DNA of 64,000 nucleotides from Thermoplasmata archaeon (GTDB taxonomy: Archaea > Thermoplasmatota > Thermoplasmata > Methanomassiliicoccales > Methanomethylophilaceae), in the NCBI GenBank assembly GCA_015063165.1, contig SUSZ01000004.1:62001-126000 (forward strand), written 5' to 3'. Below the pieces are notes generated by a model, which did no database searches, had not been told where the DNA came from, and was given only the letters and a program-made list of their open reading frames with translations. Positions 44,176-52,317 of this stretch are shown here, piece after piece. The position numbers and the translations under genes were made by a program. The stretch's first letter is position 1. Every line of letters begins with the position of its first letter.

Positions 44176-44330
44176 GGAGGCACCTCGGGAGGTCCGACCG
44201 CCTCCACGCGATCTTCCAGTACGGGAGGAAGAGGCGCCGAAACGCTTTACGAGATGCATTTGGAAAAGAGAGGCGATGTGATGGGAATAGGATGGAAGGA
44301 GAATTGCGCGAGATGCAGGATGCGCGGTAA
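43986..44330 (+). CDS. Hypothetical basic protein
   Basis: The ATG at 43986 gives MGGGGATIIEYRNGRGRS and a charged helical protein (EYQGDLDDLEELGRRLSLEKG) with a basic end. It overlaps the previous frame by 190 bases and the next by 50. No family recognised. Confidence 0.45.
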   Translation: MGGGGATIIEYRNGRGRSNIDAWYTYTYDNGIRATLSEYQGDLDDLEELGRRLSLEKGREIRMRRHLGRSDRLHAIFQYGRKRRRNALRDAFGKERRCDGNRMEGELREMQDAR

Positions 44331-44634
44331 GGGGGAGGTGTCAGTGGTCATGGTGTCCCAGGCTCCGATCAGGTCCCCGAACGCCGGGTCGGACCCGGAG
44401 GACCTGAGGACGCTGTTCGAGGCGCTGAGAAGCGGGTACACGGCGTCGTCGTTCGTCAGGGAGGTCAGGAGGCTGTACGACCCCAACTACCTGGCGTTCT
44501 TCGGGGTCAGGGGCGCCGCGGAGTCGTACCTCACGCACATGAGGGACTGCTAGCGGCTGGACGTCTCCCGCGAGGACCTGCGGAGGATTGCCGACGCGAT
44601 AGTGGACCGCGGGTGCTTCGGGGGATGCGAATGA
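44281..44634 (+). CDS. Small CxxC protein read through an in-frame TAG
   Basis: The frame has a CARC motif near the N-terminus and a helical body (LRTLFEALRSGY, SYLTHMRDC), then TAG at 44551-44553. It continues RLDVSREDLRRIADAIVDRGCFGGCE to a TGA at 44632-44634. That TGA overlaps the next gene's ATG (ATGA), exactly the coupling used throughout this operon, which argues that the TAG is not the true end. The start could be 44254. Confidence 0.6.
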
Positions 44635-44951
44635 CGTCCGGCACGGAGTACGTGACCCGCGAGGGGATAACGCTCGGGGAGCTTTGGTGCCCCTTCTGCG
44701 GATGCAACGTGGAGACCTACGACGCCGAGGACGTGGAGGTCTTCGACGGATGCGTCGCGGGGACCCTGCGCTGGAGATGCGAAAAATGCGGCGAGGAGAG
44801 CTTTCTCGATTTCAGGGCAGAGTACGAGTCGGTCGATCTGTACGCGGACCAGGGCGACGGGTACGCGCTGAGGAGGGAGCTCTCCCCGCCCCCGAAGAAG
44901 GCCGGCGGGAGGCAGAAAACCAAGAGCTCGGGAAGGAGGGGCTCAAGATGA
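44631..44951 (+). CDS. Zinc-ribbon protein
   Basis: The 106-residue product has two knuckles, CPFCGC and CEKCGEE, flanking a short beta region, and a basic tail (KKAGGRQKTKSSGRRG). This is a single zinc ribbon likely to bind nucleic acid or protein. It overlaps both neighbours by four bases. Confidence 0.6.
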   Translation: MTSGTEYVTREGITLGELWCPFCGCNVETYDAEDVEVFDGCVAGTLRWRCEKCGEESFLDFRAEYESVDLYADQGDGYALRRELSPPPKKAGGRQKTKSSGRRGSR

Positions 44952-45625
44952 GCTACTACACGAGCATGGGGCTGACTGTGTCGCCCGAGCACGGCGAAGC
45001 GCTTATGCGCATCCTAGCCCGCGCCGAGGACAGGCCGGACGTGGTGGCCAGGGGGCGTGGCGGGTCCGTGACGGCGGTCTGGAAGGACAGGAACCACTTC
45101 GAGGCGGACGGGACGTTCAGGGAGGTCCGCAGGTTCCTGGACGGGATCGGCGAGGACGGCTACGCGCTGGAGATCATCGACGAGGACTGGGACCGCGAGA
45201 CGCGCGGCGACTACAGCTTCGAGTTCGGGACCAGCATCGAGTACGAGGTCTACGGGGACCCCGTGGACCTGGACCCCGTCTCGATGAACATCATCGCCAA
45301 GGGCGGGCGCGGCAGGATGGCGGGCAAGAGGCATCCGGAGGGTGCAGGGGCCGCGAAGACCGCCAAGCCCGTCAAGAAGAAGGAGCAGTCCGGGGGAGCG
45401 CCAAGGAAGGCCGCGGCCAGGGGTAAGAAGGTCGCCGCTGCGAAGACGACGACCGCCGGCACTGTAGGCGGCGCTAGGACATCGACCCGCGCCGGCCGCT
45501 ACCCGATAAGGTTCGCAGACCCCGCGGCCAGGAGGAGGCGATGGGGCTCCGCTGGACGCTCGGGAGGAGGGACCAAGGCATGCGTCGCAGGATCCGCCGC
45601 TACATGGCTGACAACCCCGACGTAG
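44948..45625 (+). CDS. Hypothetical protein with basic alanine/lysine tail
   Basis: A folded N-terminal domain (about 1-120; SYYTSMGLTV, ALEIIDEDWD) is followed by a histone-like tail rich in Lys/Ala/Gly (about 125-185). At the next start, 45541, the codon is CGA-TGG rather than a stop, so the frame over-runs 28 codons. It may bind DNA through the tail. Confidence 0.5.
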   Translation: MSYYTSMGLTVSPEHGEALMRILARAEDRPDVVARGRGGSVTAVWKDRNHFEADGTFREVRRFLDGIGEDGYALEIIDEDWDRETRGDYSFEFGTSIEYEVYGDPVDLDPVSMNIIAKGGRGRMAGKRHPEGAGAAKTAKPVKKKEQSGGAPRKAAARGKKVAAAKTTTAGTVGGARTSTRAGRYPIRFADPAARRRRWGSAGRSGGGTKACVAGSAATWLTTPT

Positions 45626-45936
45626 CCGTGAGGGCCGGCATGGACTGGCTGGTCCACAGCGGCGCGGGATGGGAGGTCCTGTTCTGGGACGAGCTGTCGG
45701 ACTTCGTCGGGGACGTGGACGCTTTCCTTGCCGGGGAGGGCAGGAACCTGGACCGCGGCGACGCCTGGGTCGTCCTGGGGCCGGGAGGTTTCTCCACAAT
45801 GTCGGACCGGGAGCTGGTCTCCAGGATGGCCGCGCTGGGCAGGGACCCCGCGTTCTGCGACGCGGTCATCGATGGGAGCTTCCGCGTCCCCGACGAGATG
45901 GCAGCCGCGCTGGGCCTGCCGAGGAGGGGGAGATGA
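45541..45936 (+). CDS. Hypothetical protein, tandem paralogue A
   Basis: The 131-residue product is alpha-beta and resembles the next gene: YMADNPDVAVRAG, then GGFSTMSDRELVSRMAALGRD and SFRVPDEMAAALG. The stop overlaps the next ATG. Tandem duplication is clear; function is unknown. Confidence 0.55.
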   Translation: MGLRWTLGRRDQGMRRRIRRYMADNPDVAVRAGMDWLVHSGAGWEVLFWDELSDFVGDVDAFLAGEGRNLDRGDAWVVLGPGGFSTMSDRELVSRMAALGRDPAFCDAVIDGSFRVPDEMAAALGLPRRGR

Positions 45937-46589
45937 GATTGCCGTTCACAGGTCGCAGGGGCGCGGTGGCGCGCTATGCTAAGTCCGCCGAGGACCCGGG
46001 CTACACTGTCTCCGACGCGGTGGCCGATTACATGGAGGAGAACCCGCAGACCGCCGTGGAGGTCGGCCGCCGCTACCTGAGGCGCGTCAGGGGCGAGATG
46101 GCCCCCATGAGCTGGGACGAGTTCGAGGGGATCCTCGACTCGATGAGGCCGAGGGACGCGTTCGACGCCGGATCAAGGTCGGAAGGCTTCGACAGGAGGG
46201 ACCGCTATGTGGCCTCAAACGGGGAGGGCGGCTTCACGACCATGTCCGAGGGGGAGGTGCGCGGGATGTGCGTGGACCTCGGACGGGACGACGACTTCGT
46301 GGTCTCGGTGATACACGGCAGGGTGAGGGTCCCCGCCCAAATGGCCGACGTCCTGTCGCTATTCGTGGACAGGAGGGACCTGGCCGTCTCTCGCGACGTC
46401 GCCGGGAGGCTGAGGGCCGCCAGGCGCAGGATTATGAACAGGATCGGGGGGCCGCGGCGATGGCGTGCCCATTCTGCGGGTCCAGGAGGATCGCCGGGAG
46501 GCGCTCCCAGCGCGTCTTCGAGCTGTCCGGCTAGTCCGTGGCCACCTTCGTCGCCGAGTGCGCCAGGTGCGGGGGCGCGTACGCGGTGA
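45933..46589 (+). CDS. Hypothetical protein, tandem paralogue B
   Basis: YMEENPQTAVEVG, GGFTTMSEGEVRGMCVDLGRD and RVRVPAQMADVLS match paralogue A in order. The frame crosses the zinc-ribbon start at 46460 through CGA-TGG and over-runs to 46589, so the natural end is near residue 176. Confidence 0.55.
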   Translation: MRLPFTGRRGAVARYAKSAEDPGYTVSDAVADYMEENPQTAVEVGRRYLRRVRGEMAPMSWDEFEGILDSMRPRDAFDAGSRSEGFDRRDRYVASNGEGGFTTMSEGEVRGMCVDLGRDDDFVVSVIHGRVRVPAQMADVLSLFVDRRDLAVSRDVAGRLRAARRRIMNRIGGPRRWRAHSAGPGGSPGGAPSASSSCPASPWPPSSPSAPGAGARTR

Positions 46590-46738
46590 CCGCAAGGGTA
46601 TGTCCCGGCGCCAGGGTCACGGCGTCGGTCAGGGAGGTAGCCGAGGGCAAGAGGCCGCCCGGAAGGCTGTCCAGGCTCCTGCCGCGCAGGGGCGGGGACG
46701 CCAGGTGGGCGCACGTGAAGAGGAGGAGGATGAGTTGA
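46460..46738 (+). CDS. Zinc-ribbon protein interrupted by an in-frame TAG
   Basis: MACPFCGSRR supplies the first cysteine pair and AECARCGGAY the second. A TAG lies between them at 46532-46534, codon 25. Neither half would bind zinc alone, so the TAG is best read as a sense codon. The end overlaps the next start (TTGA) in the usual coupled manner. Confidence 0.7.
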
Positions 46739-47061
46739 TTTCGAAGAGGGAGCGGATGGAAATGAGGGCCTGGGACCTGGCCCAGAGGGTTGCCAGCATG
46801 GCGGAGGAGACCGATCCCTACGGTTTCCGCGACGTGATGAACACCGGCGAGACCATGCACGAGGCCCTGGAAAGGTTCGCCGGGATGGCCTACGAGATGC
46901 TGATGACCGGCCGCAAGGAGGAGATCCTCGAGATGTTCTGGGATGATGACTACGGCGCGGACGACTTCGCGAGCGCGGGCGACTACGAGAGGGCCAGGAG
47001 GCTGGCCAGGGACGTCAGGAGGTTCCGACTTGAGGACCGCCGGCGACAGGAGGGCGGAGGG
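46735..47061 (+). CDS. Hypothetical acidic protein, 3' end undefined
   Basis: It starts at TTG (46735) with GGAGGAGG upstream and overlaps the previous stop. The product is helical (ALERFAGMAYEMLM, REEILEMFWDDD-like region). No stop occurs where the next gene begins; the frame stays open to 47799, where it is shared with the third gene. The end given marks where coding character fades. Confidence 0.45.
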
Positions 47062-47431
47062 CCTCAGGGAGATCGCCTACGAGATAGCCAGGCTGGAGGA
47101 GAGGAGGCGCCCCAGGGAGTTCAGGGAGAGGCTCGCGCCGGGGATGTCCGTGGAGGATGGCATCCGCGGGAGGGCCGAGGCCATGTTCAGGGAGCTGGCC
47201 GTGGGCGACGCGGACCTGGTCGTAGGCCGCCTGCTCGAAGTCAGCGAGGGGTGCGACGTGTGCATGCGGAGGGCAGAGAGGATCGCGAGGAGGATAAGGT
47301 CCCTCCGCCGAAGGGGGATGGGGGCCGGCAATCGAAGAATTCAGGGTCGCGGCGACGCGGTCGCCGAGCAGGAACGACGCCTCAGGCGGAGGGATCCGCG
47401 AAACCGGTTAGACACAGAGGCGAGACTTTGA
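47030..47431 (+). CDS. Hypothetical arginine-rich helical protein
   Basis: The TTG at 47030 has GGAGG seven bases upstream. The 133-residue product contains EIAYEIARLEERRRP, MFRELAVGDADLVVGRLLE and a CDVC pair. It lies nested in another open frame, but its codons are clearly the selected ones here. The stop overlaps the next TTG start. Confidence 0.5.
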   Translation: MRTAGDRRAEGLREIAYEIARLEERRRPREFRERLAPGMSVEDGIRGRAEAMFRELAVGDADLVVGRLLEVSEGCDVCMRRAERIARRIRSLRRRGMGAGNRRIQGRGDAVAEQERRLRRRDPRNRLDTEARL

Positions 47432-47799
47432 AGCTTATTACGAGAGATATAGAAGCCGCGTTCAATAGGTACGGCCTGTACTCCCAGGACGGGAGGGGCG
47501 GCGACTCGAAGGTGGTCGTCAAATACTTCGGCGGGCCGGCGGCGACCTGGCTGATAACCGAGGGGCAGAGGGAGCCGGGCGGCGACTGGACGCTCTACGG
47601 GCTGGTGACGCTAGGGCTCCCGGACCAGTTCCGCCCGGGGGAGCTCCTCTGGGAATGGGGGTACGTGATGCTGAGCGAGCTGGAATCCGTAAGGTTCCCC
47701 CCGTTCGGGCTCCCCGTGGAGAGGGACGAGTGGGTCAAGCCGGGGAAGCAGAGGGTGAGGGACCTGGCGTTCTCCACGAGCATGTTCGGGAGGGACTGA
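47428..47799 (+). CDS. Hypothetical alpha-beta protein
   Basis: The TTG at 47428 overlaps the previous stop (TTGA) and follows GAGG. The product has 123 residues with strands such as KVVVKYFGG and TLYGLVTLGL. It shares its frame with the gene at 46735. No family recognised. Confidence 0.5.
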   Translation: MKLITRDIEAAFNRYGLYSQDGRGGDSKVVVKYFGGPAATWLITEGQREPGGDWTLYGLVTLGLPDQFRPGELLWEWGYVMLSELESVRFPPFGLPVERDEWVKPGKQRVRDLAFSTSMFGRD

Positions 47800-47800
47800 C

Positions 47801-48370
47801 ATGAGGGCGGTCGGAGGCGGCCGGATCGGCGGCGCGGCCCCTAAGGGCGTCTCGTTCTCCCTCTCCCCCGCGGACACCGACGCGATGCTGGCGGCGGCAG
47901 ACGGGGCCAACGTGGCGGCGGGGGTGGAGATCCTCAGGGAGGTCTACCTGGAGGACACCAGAGGGGGCGATCCGGTGGGCCTCAGGATAGCAAACGATAA
48001 CGATGCCGTGCGCTTCTTCATCGACTACTGGTCGTACGTCCGCTGGAACGAGCGCGGCAACGAGTGCCTTCTGAGCGAGGTCCTGTTCGACGGGTTCGTC
48101 GACATGGTGCTGCATCCGGACTACGAGTAGGAGTACCTGATACCCGACGGGCCTGAGTACGCAGACCCGCGGGCGGTGAGTCTGTGCAAGAGGCTCATGA
48201 AGCTCAGCAGGAAGTACGGGGGGAGGCGCCGATGGCCGACTACGAGGTCAGGAAGGGCGGAAATCTGGCCGGCGTGTTCTCTTCCAGATCCAAGGCGGAA
48301 CGCTTTGCAAGGAAGCTGGGGAAGCCGGAGGCCAAGTCTAAGACCAAGAAGGCGCGCGGCAAGGCCGTGA
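47801..48370 (+). CDS. Hypothetical protein read through an in-frame TAG
   Basis: The frame reads LFDGFVDMVLHPDYE, TAG (48128-48130), EYLIPDGPEYADP. The neighbouring gene at 48232 has a similar stretch, LFDDGSVGMVTEVLYDPDYW followed by EELLLDGVEPY, so similarity spans the TAG. Protein-like sequence ends near RKYGGRRR at the next start, where the codon is TGG, and the frame over-runs to 48370. Confidence 0.5.
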
Positions 48371-48783
48371 GCCGCAACTCCGTAGGCCCGTCGGAATGGC
48401 TCCTCAGGGGCCTGGAATACCAGTGCTGGCCGCCGATGCTGTTCGACGACGGATCGGTCGGGATGGTCACGGAGGTCCTCTACGACCCCGACTACTGGGC
48501 CGAGAACTACACGAGAGAGGAGCTGCTCCTCGACGGCGTGGAGCCGTACGGTGAGATCTACATCGACCGCTACTCCCTGGACACTGGGGAGCTCAGCGAG
48601 GGGGCTTGCTACCTGTACTGGCAAGACGACACCCTCGGCTCCTGGTGCAGGCGCAACGGGGAGCCGATGCCTGTGAGGAAGCTGCCAGAGGAAGTCTGGG
48701 ACATGCTCGAGAACGCTGACGAAGACATGCGCAGGGAGCTGGAGAGATCCGTTCCGGAGCTGAGGAGGCTGAGGTTCGCATGA
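48232..48783 (+). CDS. Hypothetical two-domain protein of a local family
   Basis: An N-terminal 35-residue module (AGVFSSRSKAERFARKLG) is shared with the clamp-like gene at 49679. A C-terminal domain (WPPMLFDDGSVGMV, EPYGEIYIDRYS, LPEEVWDMLE) is shared with 48780-49760. A lysine-rich linker joins them. The stop overlaps the next ATG. Confidence 0.55.
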   Translation: MADYEVRKGGNLAGVFSSRSKAERFARKLGKPEAKSKTKKARGKAVSRNSVGPSEWLLRGLEYQCWPPMLFDDGSVGMVTEVLYDPDYWAENYTREELLLDGVEPYGEIYIDRYSLDTGELSEGACYLYWQDDTLGSWCRRNGEPMPVRKLPEEVWDMLENADEDMRRELERSVPELRRLRFA

Positions 48784-49760
48784 CGGGCGCTGGCCGCTTC
48801 GCCGGAGAAGGGGAGACCCTGTGCGCACCGGTTCCCACGTCTTCTTCCAGGACGGCGCATGCCGAGAGGCCGTCGAGGAGGGAGGAGGGCTACACGCTCT
48901 ACCATTCGGACCGCTTCGGCCGCGGGAGGTTCGAGGAGACCGAATCCGGAAAATGGCGCGTGACGCTCCCTGCGTCTACAGACGCCGAAACGATCGAGAG
49001 ATGCCTCCGGAGCCTCGGGCGCGACAGGGCCTCGTCCGTCGATTTCGGGGCGAGGGCGGACTGCCTGGCAGACCTGGCCCTAAGCCGCGGGTGCGGGTTC
49101 TTCGAGACGGTCGACAGGGACAAGGCGTCAATCGGGGGCAGGGGATTCCTCGCCACCTACGGCAGATGCGAGGGCAGGAAGGTAACGATAGTCTGGAGGT
49201 CCGACTGCGGGCTACACTGCGTCCAGGTCGCCTCCACGGGGGCCCCCGATCACAGGGGGGCCATGAGCCCAAACATCGGGAGGAAACCGCGCGACTGGGC
49301 CATGAGCAGCATCGAGTGCGAGACCTGGCCGCCGATCCTTTTCGCGGACGGCTCTGTCGGCATGGTCGCCGGCTTCCACTTCGACCCGGCCTGCTGGGGC
49401 GGGAGCGAAGAGCTGGAGGAGACCGCGCATGGAGGCGAAGAGCCCTACGGGGCGGCGTTCGTCGACTCCTTCCATCCGGAGACCGGACGCTTCAGGGAAG
49501 GGGAGAGTCATCCGTACTGGCTGGGGGAGGCGCTGGGGCCCTGGTGCGAGAGGAACGGCATCCCCGAGCCGCTGAGGGAGCTCCCCGACGGGATATGGGA
49601 GGCCCTGGAGTCAGGGGACTGGGAAGCCGTCGCGAGGCTGGCGAAGAGCATCCCGGAGCTCAAGGGGGCCGCATTCCGATGGCGAGGGAATACCGCGTCG
49701 TGGACGACGGCGGCCTGCTGGGAGCGTTCACCTCGAAGGCCAAGGCGGCGTCATTCGTGA
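48780..49760 (+). CDS. Hypothetical two-domain protein of a local family
   Basis: The N-terminal domain (about 38-160: YTLYHSDRFG, IERCLRSLGRDRAS) is unique here. The C-terminal domain (WPPILFADGSVGMV, EPYGAAFVDSF, LPDGIWEALE) matches the previous gene. At 49679 the frame crosses the next start through CGA-TGG and over-runs 27 codons. Confidence 0.55.
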   Translation: MTGAGRFAGEGETLCAPVPTSSSRTAHAERPSRREEGYTLYHSDRFGRGRFEETESGKWRVTLPASTDAETIERCLRSLGRDRASSVDFGARADCLADLALSRGCGFFETVDRDKASIGGRGFLATYGRCEGRKVTIVWRSDCGLHCVQVASTGAPDHRGAMSPNIGRKPRDWAMSSIECETWPPILFADGSVGMVAGFHFDPACWGGSEELEETAHGGEEPYGAAFVDSFHPETGRFREGESHPYWLGEALGPWCERNGIPEPLRELPDGIWEALESGDWEAVARLAKSIPELKGAAFRWRGNTASWTTAACWERSPRRPRRRHS

Positions 49761-50899
49761 AGGAGATGAGGGACGCCGGCAAGAGGCCGAGGATATCGAT
49801 ATCCGAGAAGAAGGCGCCCAGGAAGGCGTTGAAGCCGAAATCTGGAAGGAAGAGGAAGACCGGGTCCCCGCCCAGGCCCTCCCGGGGCCCCTCGAAGCCG
49901 GCGGAGGACGTCCGGATAAACGCCTGGCTGACAGACCAGGGGCTGGAGCCGGTGGAACGCGACATGACCTTCCGCCAGCTCTACTCCGAGCTCCTCTACT
50001 ACAAGACGATGGAGGAGGCCCTCGGAGACTGTAAAGGAAGGAAGTCCATGCTGGTCTCAGCCGTCGCGGAAGCCATGGGCGTACCGGAGAGGACCATCAG
50101 GGGATGGCTGGAGACGGCGGAGAGGAAGAGGAAGCCCAAGCCAGGACCGCCGGACGCGGGGCCATCGCGCGTCAAAGGGAAGGATCTGAAGGCGCTGGCT
50201 GCCATAGCCGGGCTAGTGGGCGAGGGCATGCACTGCACCTCCCCGACCTACGTCGTCAACCGGACGCACACGGCCCTGGTCATGATGGACTATCCCGGGG
50301 GCAGCCTGCTGGGCCTCGGATGGGGCAGGGACGACTGCATCGACGTCTCGTCCCTTAAGGGGGTCAGTCCGTCGGCGGAGTACCGGGCGAGCCTGGACGG
50401 GGGCGACATGGTCCTCGCCGGGAGGTCCGGGTCCGTCCGCGTGCCGGTCTCGCAACGGCGCAACCCCGGGGAGTTCAGGTTCGCACAGCCTTCCATGGGC
50501 TTCAACGTCGACCCGGACGCCTTCTCGCGGGAGCTCCGGAGGGCGTCTATAGTCGTGGGCGGCGGGAAGAGGTGGTCCGGGCAGGTCGCCCTGTACGAGG
50601 ACGAGGGCGACCTCATGATGAGAGCCGCCGAGCCGGGAAGGAACTCGATGGACGCTGATGTCGGCGACTCCCGGGAGGTCAACTACGGCGACAGGGGCTC
50701 GGGGACACTCTACGATTCGGCGGACCTGTCCCTCATGGCCAGGATGTTCTCGCTGTCGGGCGGGCCGTGCACGTTGCATCTCCAGAGGAACGGCATGGCC
50801 GTTGGGTCGTGCTCCGTCGGAGACGCGACGGTGAGGATGGCCATTGTACCGTCGGAGGCGATGCGATGGCTACGAGGAAGTTGTCAGGAAGGAGGATAG
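49679..50899 (+). CDS. PCNA-like sliding-clamp protein with N-terminal helix-turn-helix
   Basis: Residues 1-30 are the local module (YRVVDDGGLLGAF). Residues about 110-145 look like a helix-turn-helix (AEAMGVPERTIRGWLE). The rest reads like a divergent PCNA: LKALAAIAGLVGEGMHC, TALVMMDYPGG, DVSSLKGVS, SGSVRVPV, then VDPDAFSRELRRASIV, LMMRAAEP and a final TVRMAIVPSE. This follows the strand and helix order of both clamp domains. PCNA rings tether polymerases and nucleases to DNA. The natural end is near residue 396 at the next start, where TGG replaces a stop. No PIP-binding loop is assigned. Confidence 0.5.
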   Translation: MAREYRVVDDGGLLGAFTSKAKAASFVKEMRDAGKRPRISISEKKAPRKALKPKSGRKRKTGSPPRPSRGPSKPAEDVRINAWLTDQGLEPVERDMTFRQLYSELLYYKTMEEALGDCKGRKSMLVSAVAEAMGVPERTIRGWLETAERKRKPKPGPPDAGPSRVKGKDLKALAAIAGLVGEGMHCTSPTYVVNRTHTALVMMDYPGGSLLGLGWGRDDCIDVSSLKGVSPSAEYRASLDGGDMVLAGRSGSVRVPVSQRRNPGEFRFAQPSMGFNVDPDAFSRELRRASIVVGGGKRWSGQVALYEDEGDLMMRAAEPGRNSMDADVGDSREVNYGDRGSGTLYDSADLSLMARMFSLSGGPCTLHLQRNGMAVGSCSVGDATVRMAIVPSEAMRWLRGSCQEGG

Positions 50900-51765
50900 G
50901 GGCGGCGCTCAGAGGCCCCAGGGCTATAGGGTCCGACGCCGTCAAGATGGGTAGGAGGGCTGTCTACGCGGACGAGGAGAGGGTCAGGATGGCTGTTGCT
51001 ACGTCCCCGGACCCGCCGTTCATGGCCGAGGCCGAGGGCAGGATGCTTCCCCGTGCGTTCATCGACGGCGCGTTCGGCGACGCGGAGGAGTTCGACGCGT
51101 CCATGGAGGGCGACATGCTGGTCCTCCGGAAGGGCAGGGACTCGTACCGCCTGAGGACATACGAGGATCCGGACAGGTTCAAAGCGCCCGTCCTCGAGGG
51201 GGGATTCGCAGGGTTCCCCCTGGACGCCTCCGCCCTGGGCAGGGAGCTGAAGGGGTTCAGGAGGGACAAGGGCGCGAGGGCCAGGATCGTCGCCGCCCAC
51301 GACCGTGACGGCAGGAGGGTGGCCTACGTCATCGTGCACTTGGGCGACGGGATCGCCGGGGGAGCCAGGATAGGGGAGTGGGCCCCGCTGGACTGGGACG
51401 ACGAGGGCGGCGGTTATTCGTCGTGGTTCTCGCCGGGGTACCTGTCCAGCGCCGCCATGATGGGCGACGGGGCGCATGCGAGGGTCAGGCAGGACTCCCC
51501 GCTCCAGGTGGTGAGGTCAGAGGAGGGCATCGAGACGAGCCTGCTGGAGGCCCCGATGATCCTCACCGACCCCGCCGACGTCGAGGAGGCGGACCGCAGG
51601 GAGAGGGAATGGATCTCCAGCCACAACCGTTCCGCGCCGGCATATATGCTCTCCGGCAGTATCAATGGCAGGGCGGCCCGTGCCTCGAAGGGCCGTATAG
51701 CGGTCCGGGGATTGCATAGAAAGGTTCTCGGAATCAGGAGGCGAATTCGCGGGACGTCATGTTGA
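50866..51765 (+). CDS. Second PCNA-like sliding-clamp protein
   Basis: The 299-residue product begins with a basic segment, then AVKMGRRAVYADEERVRMAV, LPRAFIDGAFG, DMLVLRKGRDSYRLRTYE, FPLDASALGRELKGF and ARIVAAHD. The end, WFSPGYLSSAAMM, DSPLQVVRSEEG, LLEAPMI, is close to the C-terminal Y-x-x-Y-L...PL...APRI pattern of PCNA. The last 65 residues are extra. It overlaps the first clamp-like gene. The pair may form a heteromeric ring or replace the host clamp during element replication. The assignment is from pattern only. Confidence 0.5.
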   Translation: MATRKLSGRRIGAALRGPRAIGSDAVKMGRRAVYADEERVRMAVATSPDPPFMAEAEGRMLPRAFIDGAFGDAEEFDASMEGDMLVLRKGRDSYRLRTYEDPDRFKAPVLEGGFAGFPLDASALGRELKGFRRDKGARARIVAAHDRDGRRVAYVIVHLGDGIAGGARIGEWAPLDWDDEGGGYSSWFSPGYLSSAAMMGDGAHARVRQDSPLQVVRSEEGIETSLLEAPMILTDPADVEEADRREREWISSHNRSAPAYMLSGSINGRAARASKGRIAVRGLHRKVLGIRRRIRGTSC

Positions 51766-51829
51766 CATCGAACCAAAGTCCGCCATGTGTTTGATAGTGG
51801 TTTATCTCCGCGCCAACATCTGGCTTATC

Positions 51830-52081
51830 ATGACAATCGTCATAGAGAAAGACAAGGAATGGCTCAGAGAAGAGATAGAGTGCGGCATCCAGGGGTTCAT
51901 AGAGATGAACATGGAGAGCATATGCAGCCGCATCATGGAGGAGATCTACAAGCAGATCTACCTATCCGCCTGCGAGATGAACATGGAGAGCGAGAGAGAC
52001 TCCCCGGCGAAGCTAGTCATCGAGATCGACGTCCCGAGACCGGAAGAATGTGCAAGGGCAATCTGCGGCCTCGAAGAATAA
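51830..52081 (+). CDS. Hypothetical small acidic helical protein
   Basis: The 83-residue product has a MNMES segment repeated twice (IEMNMESICSRIMEEIYKQIY, then CEMNMESERDS). The ATG at 51830 is preferred; the frame starts earlier at 51785. It lies between the dense gene run and the defence island. Function unknown. Confidence 0.45.
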   Translation: MTIVIEKDKEWLREEIECGIQGFIEMNMESICSRIMEEIYKQIYLSACEMNMESERDSPAKLVIEIDVPRPEECARAICGLEE

Positions 52082-52283
52082 ACGACTTGAAAACCTGGTA
52101 GACGGGCTGCTGTTCGTCTATCAGGCCAGGAACTCGATAGTCTTCTGGCTCTGAAGAAAACCGAAATGATTGAGAGTTTTACTTCATAGACCAAAAAGAT
52201 GAGGCTGCTGTCATCCGATGTTCCCTGAAACCACCAGGCTCCTGTTTGTATTGACAAGTATCTTTGCATCTTAGGAGTTCACA

Positions 52284-52293
52284 TTTTTATAAG
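52284..52293 (+). promoter_or_regulatory. TATA-box-like promoter of the SIR2 gene
   Basis: TTTTTATAAG is centred about 29 bases before the ATG at 52318, the spacing expected for an archaeal promoter with a leaderless message. Confidence 0.5.
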
Positions 52294-52317
52294 CGACCGT
52301 CGTAATGTGCATTGTTC

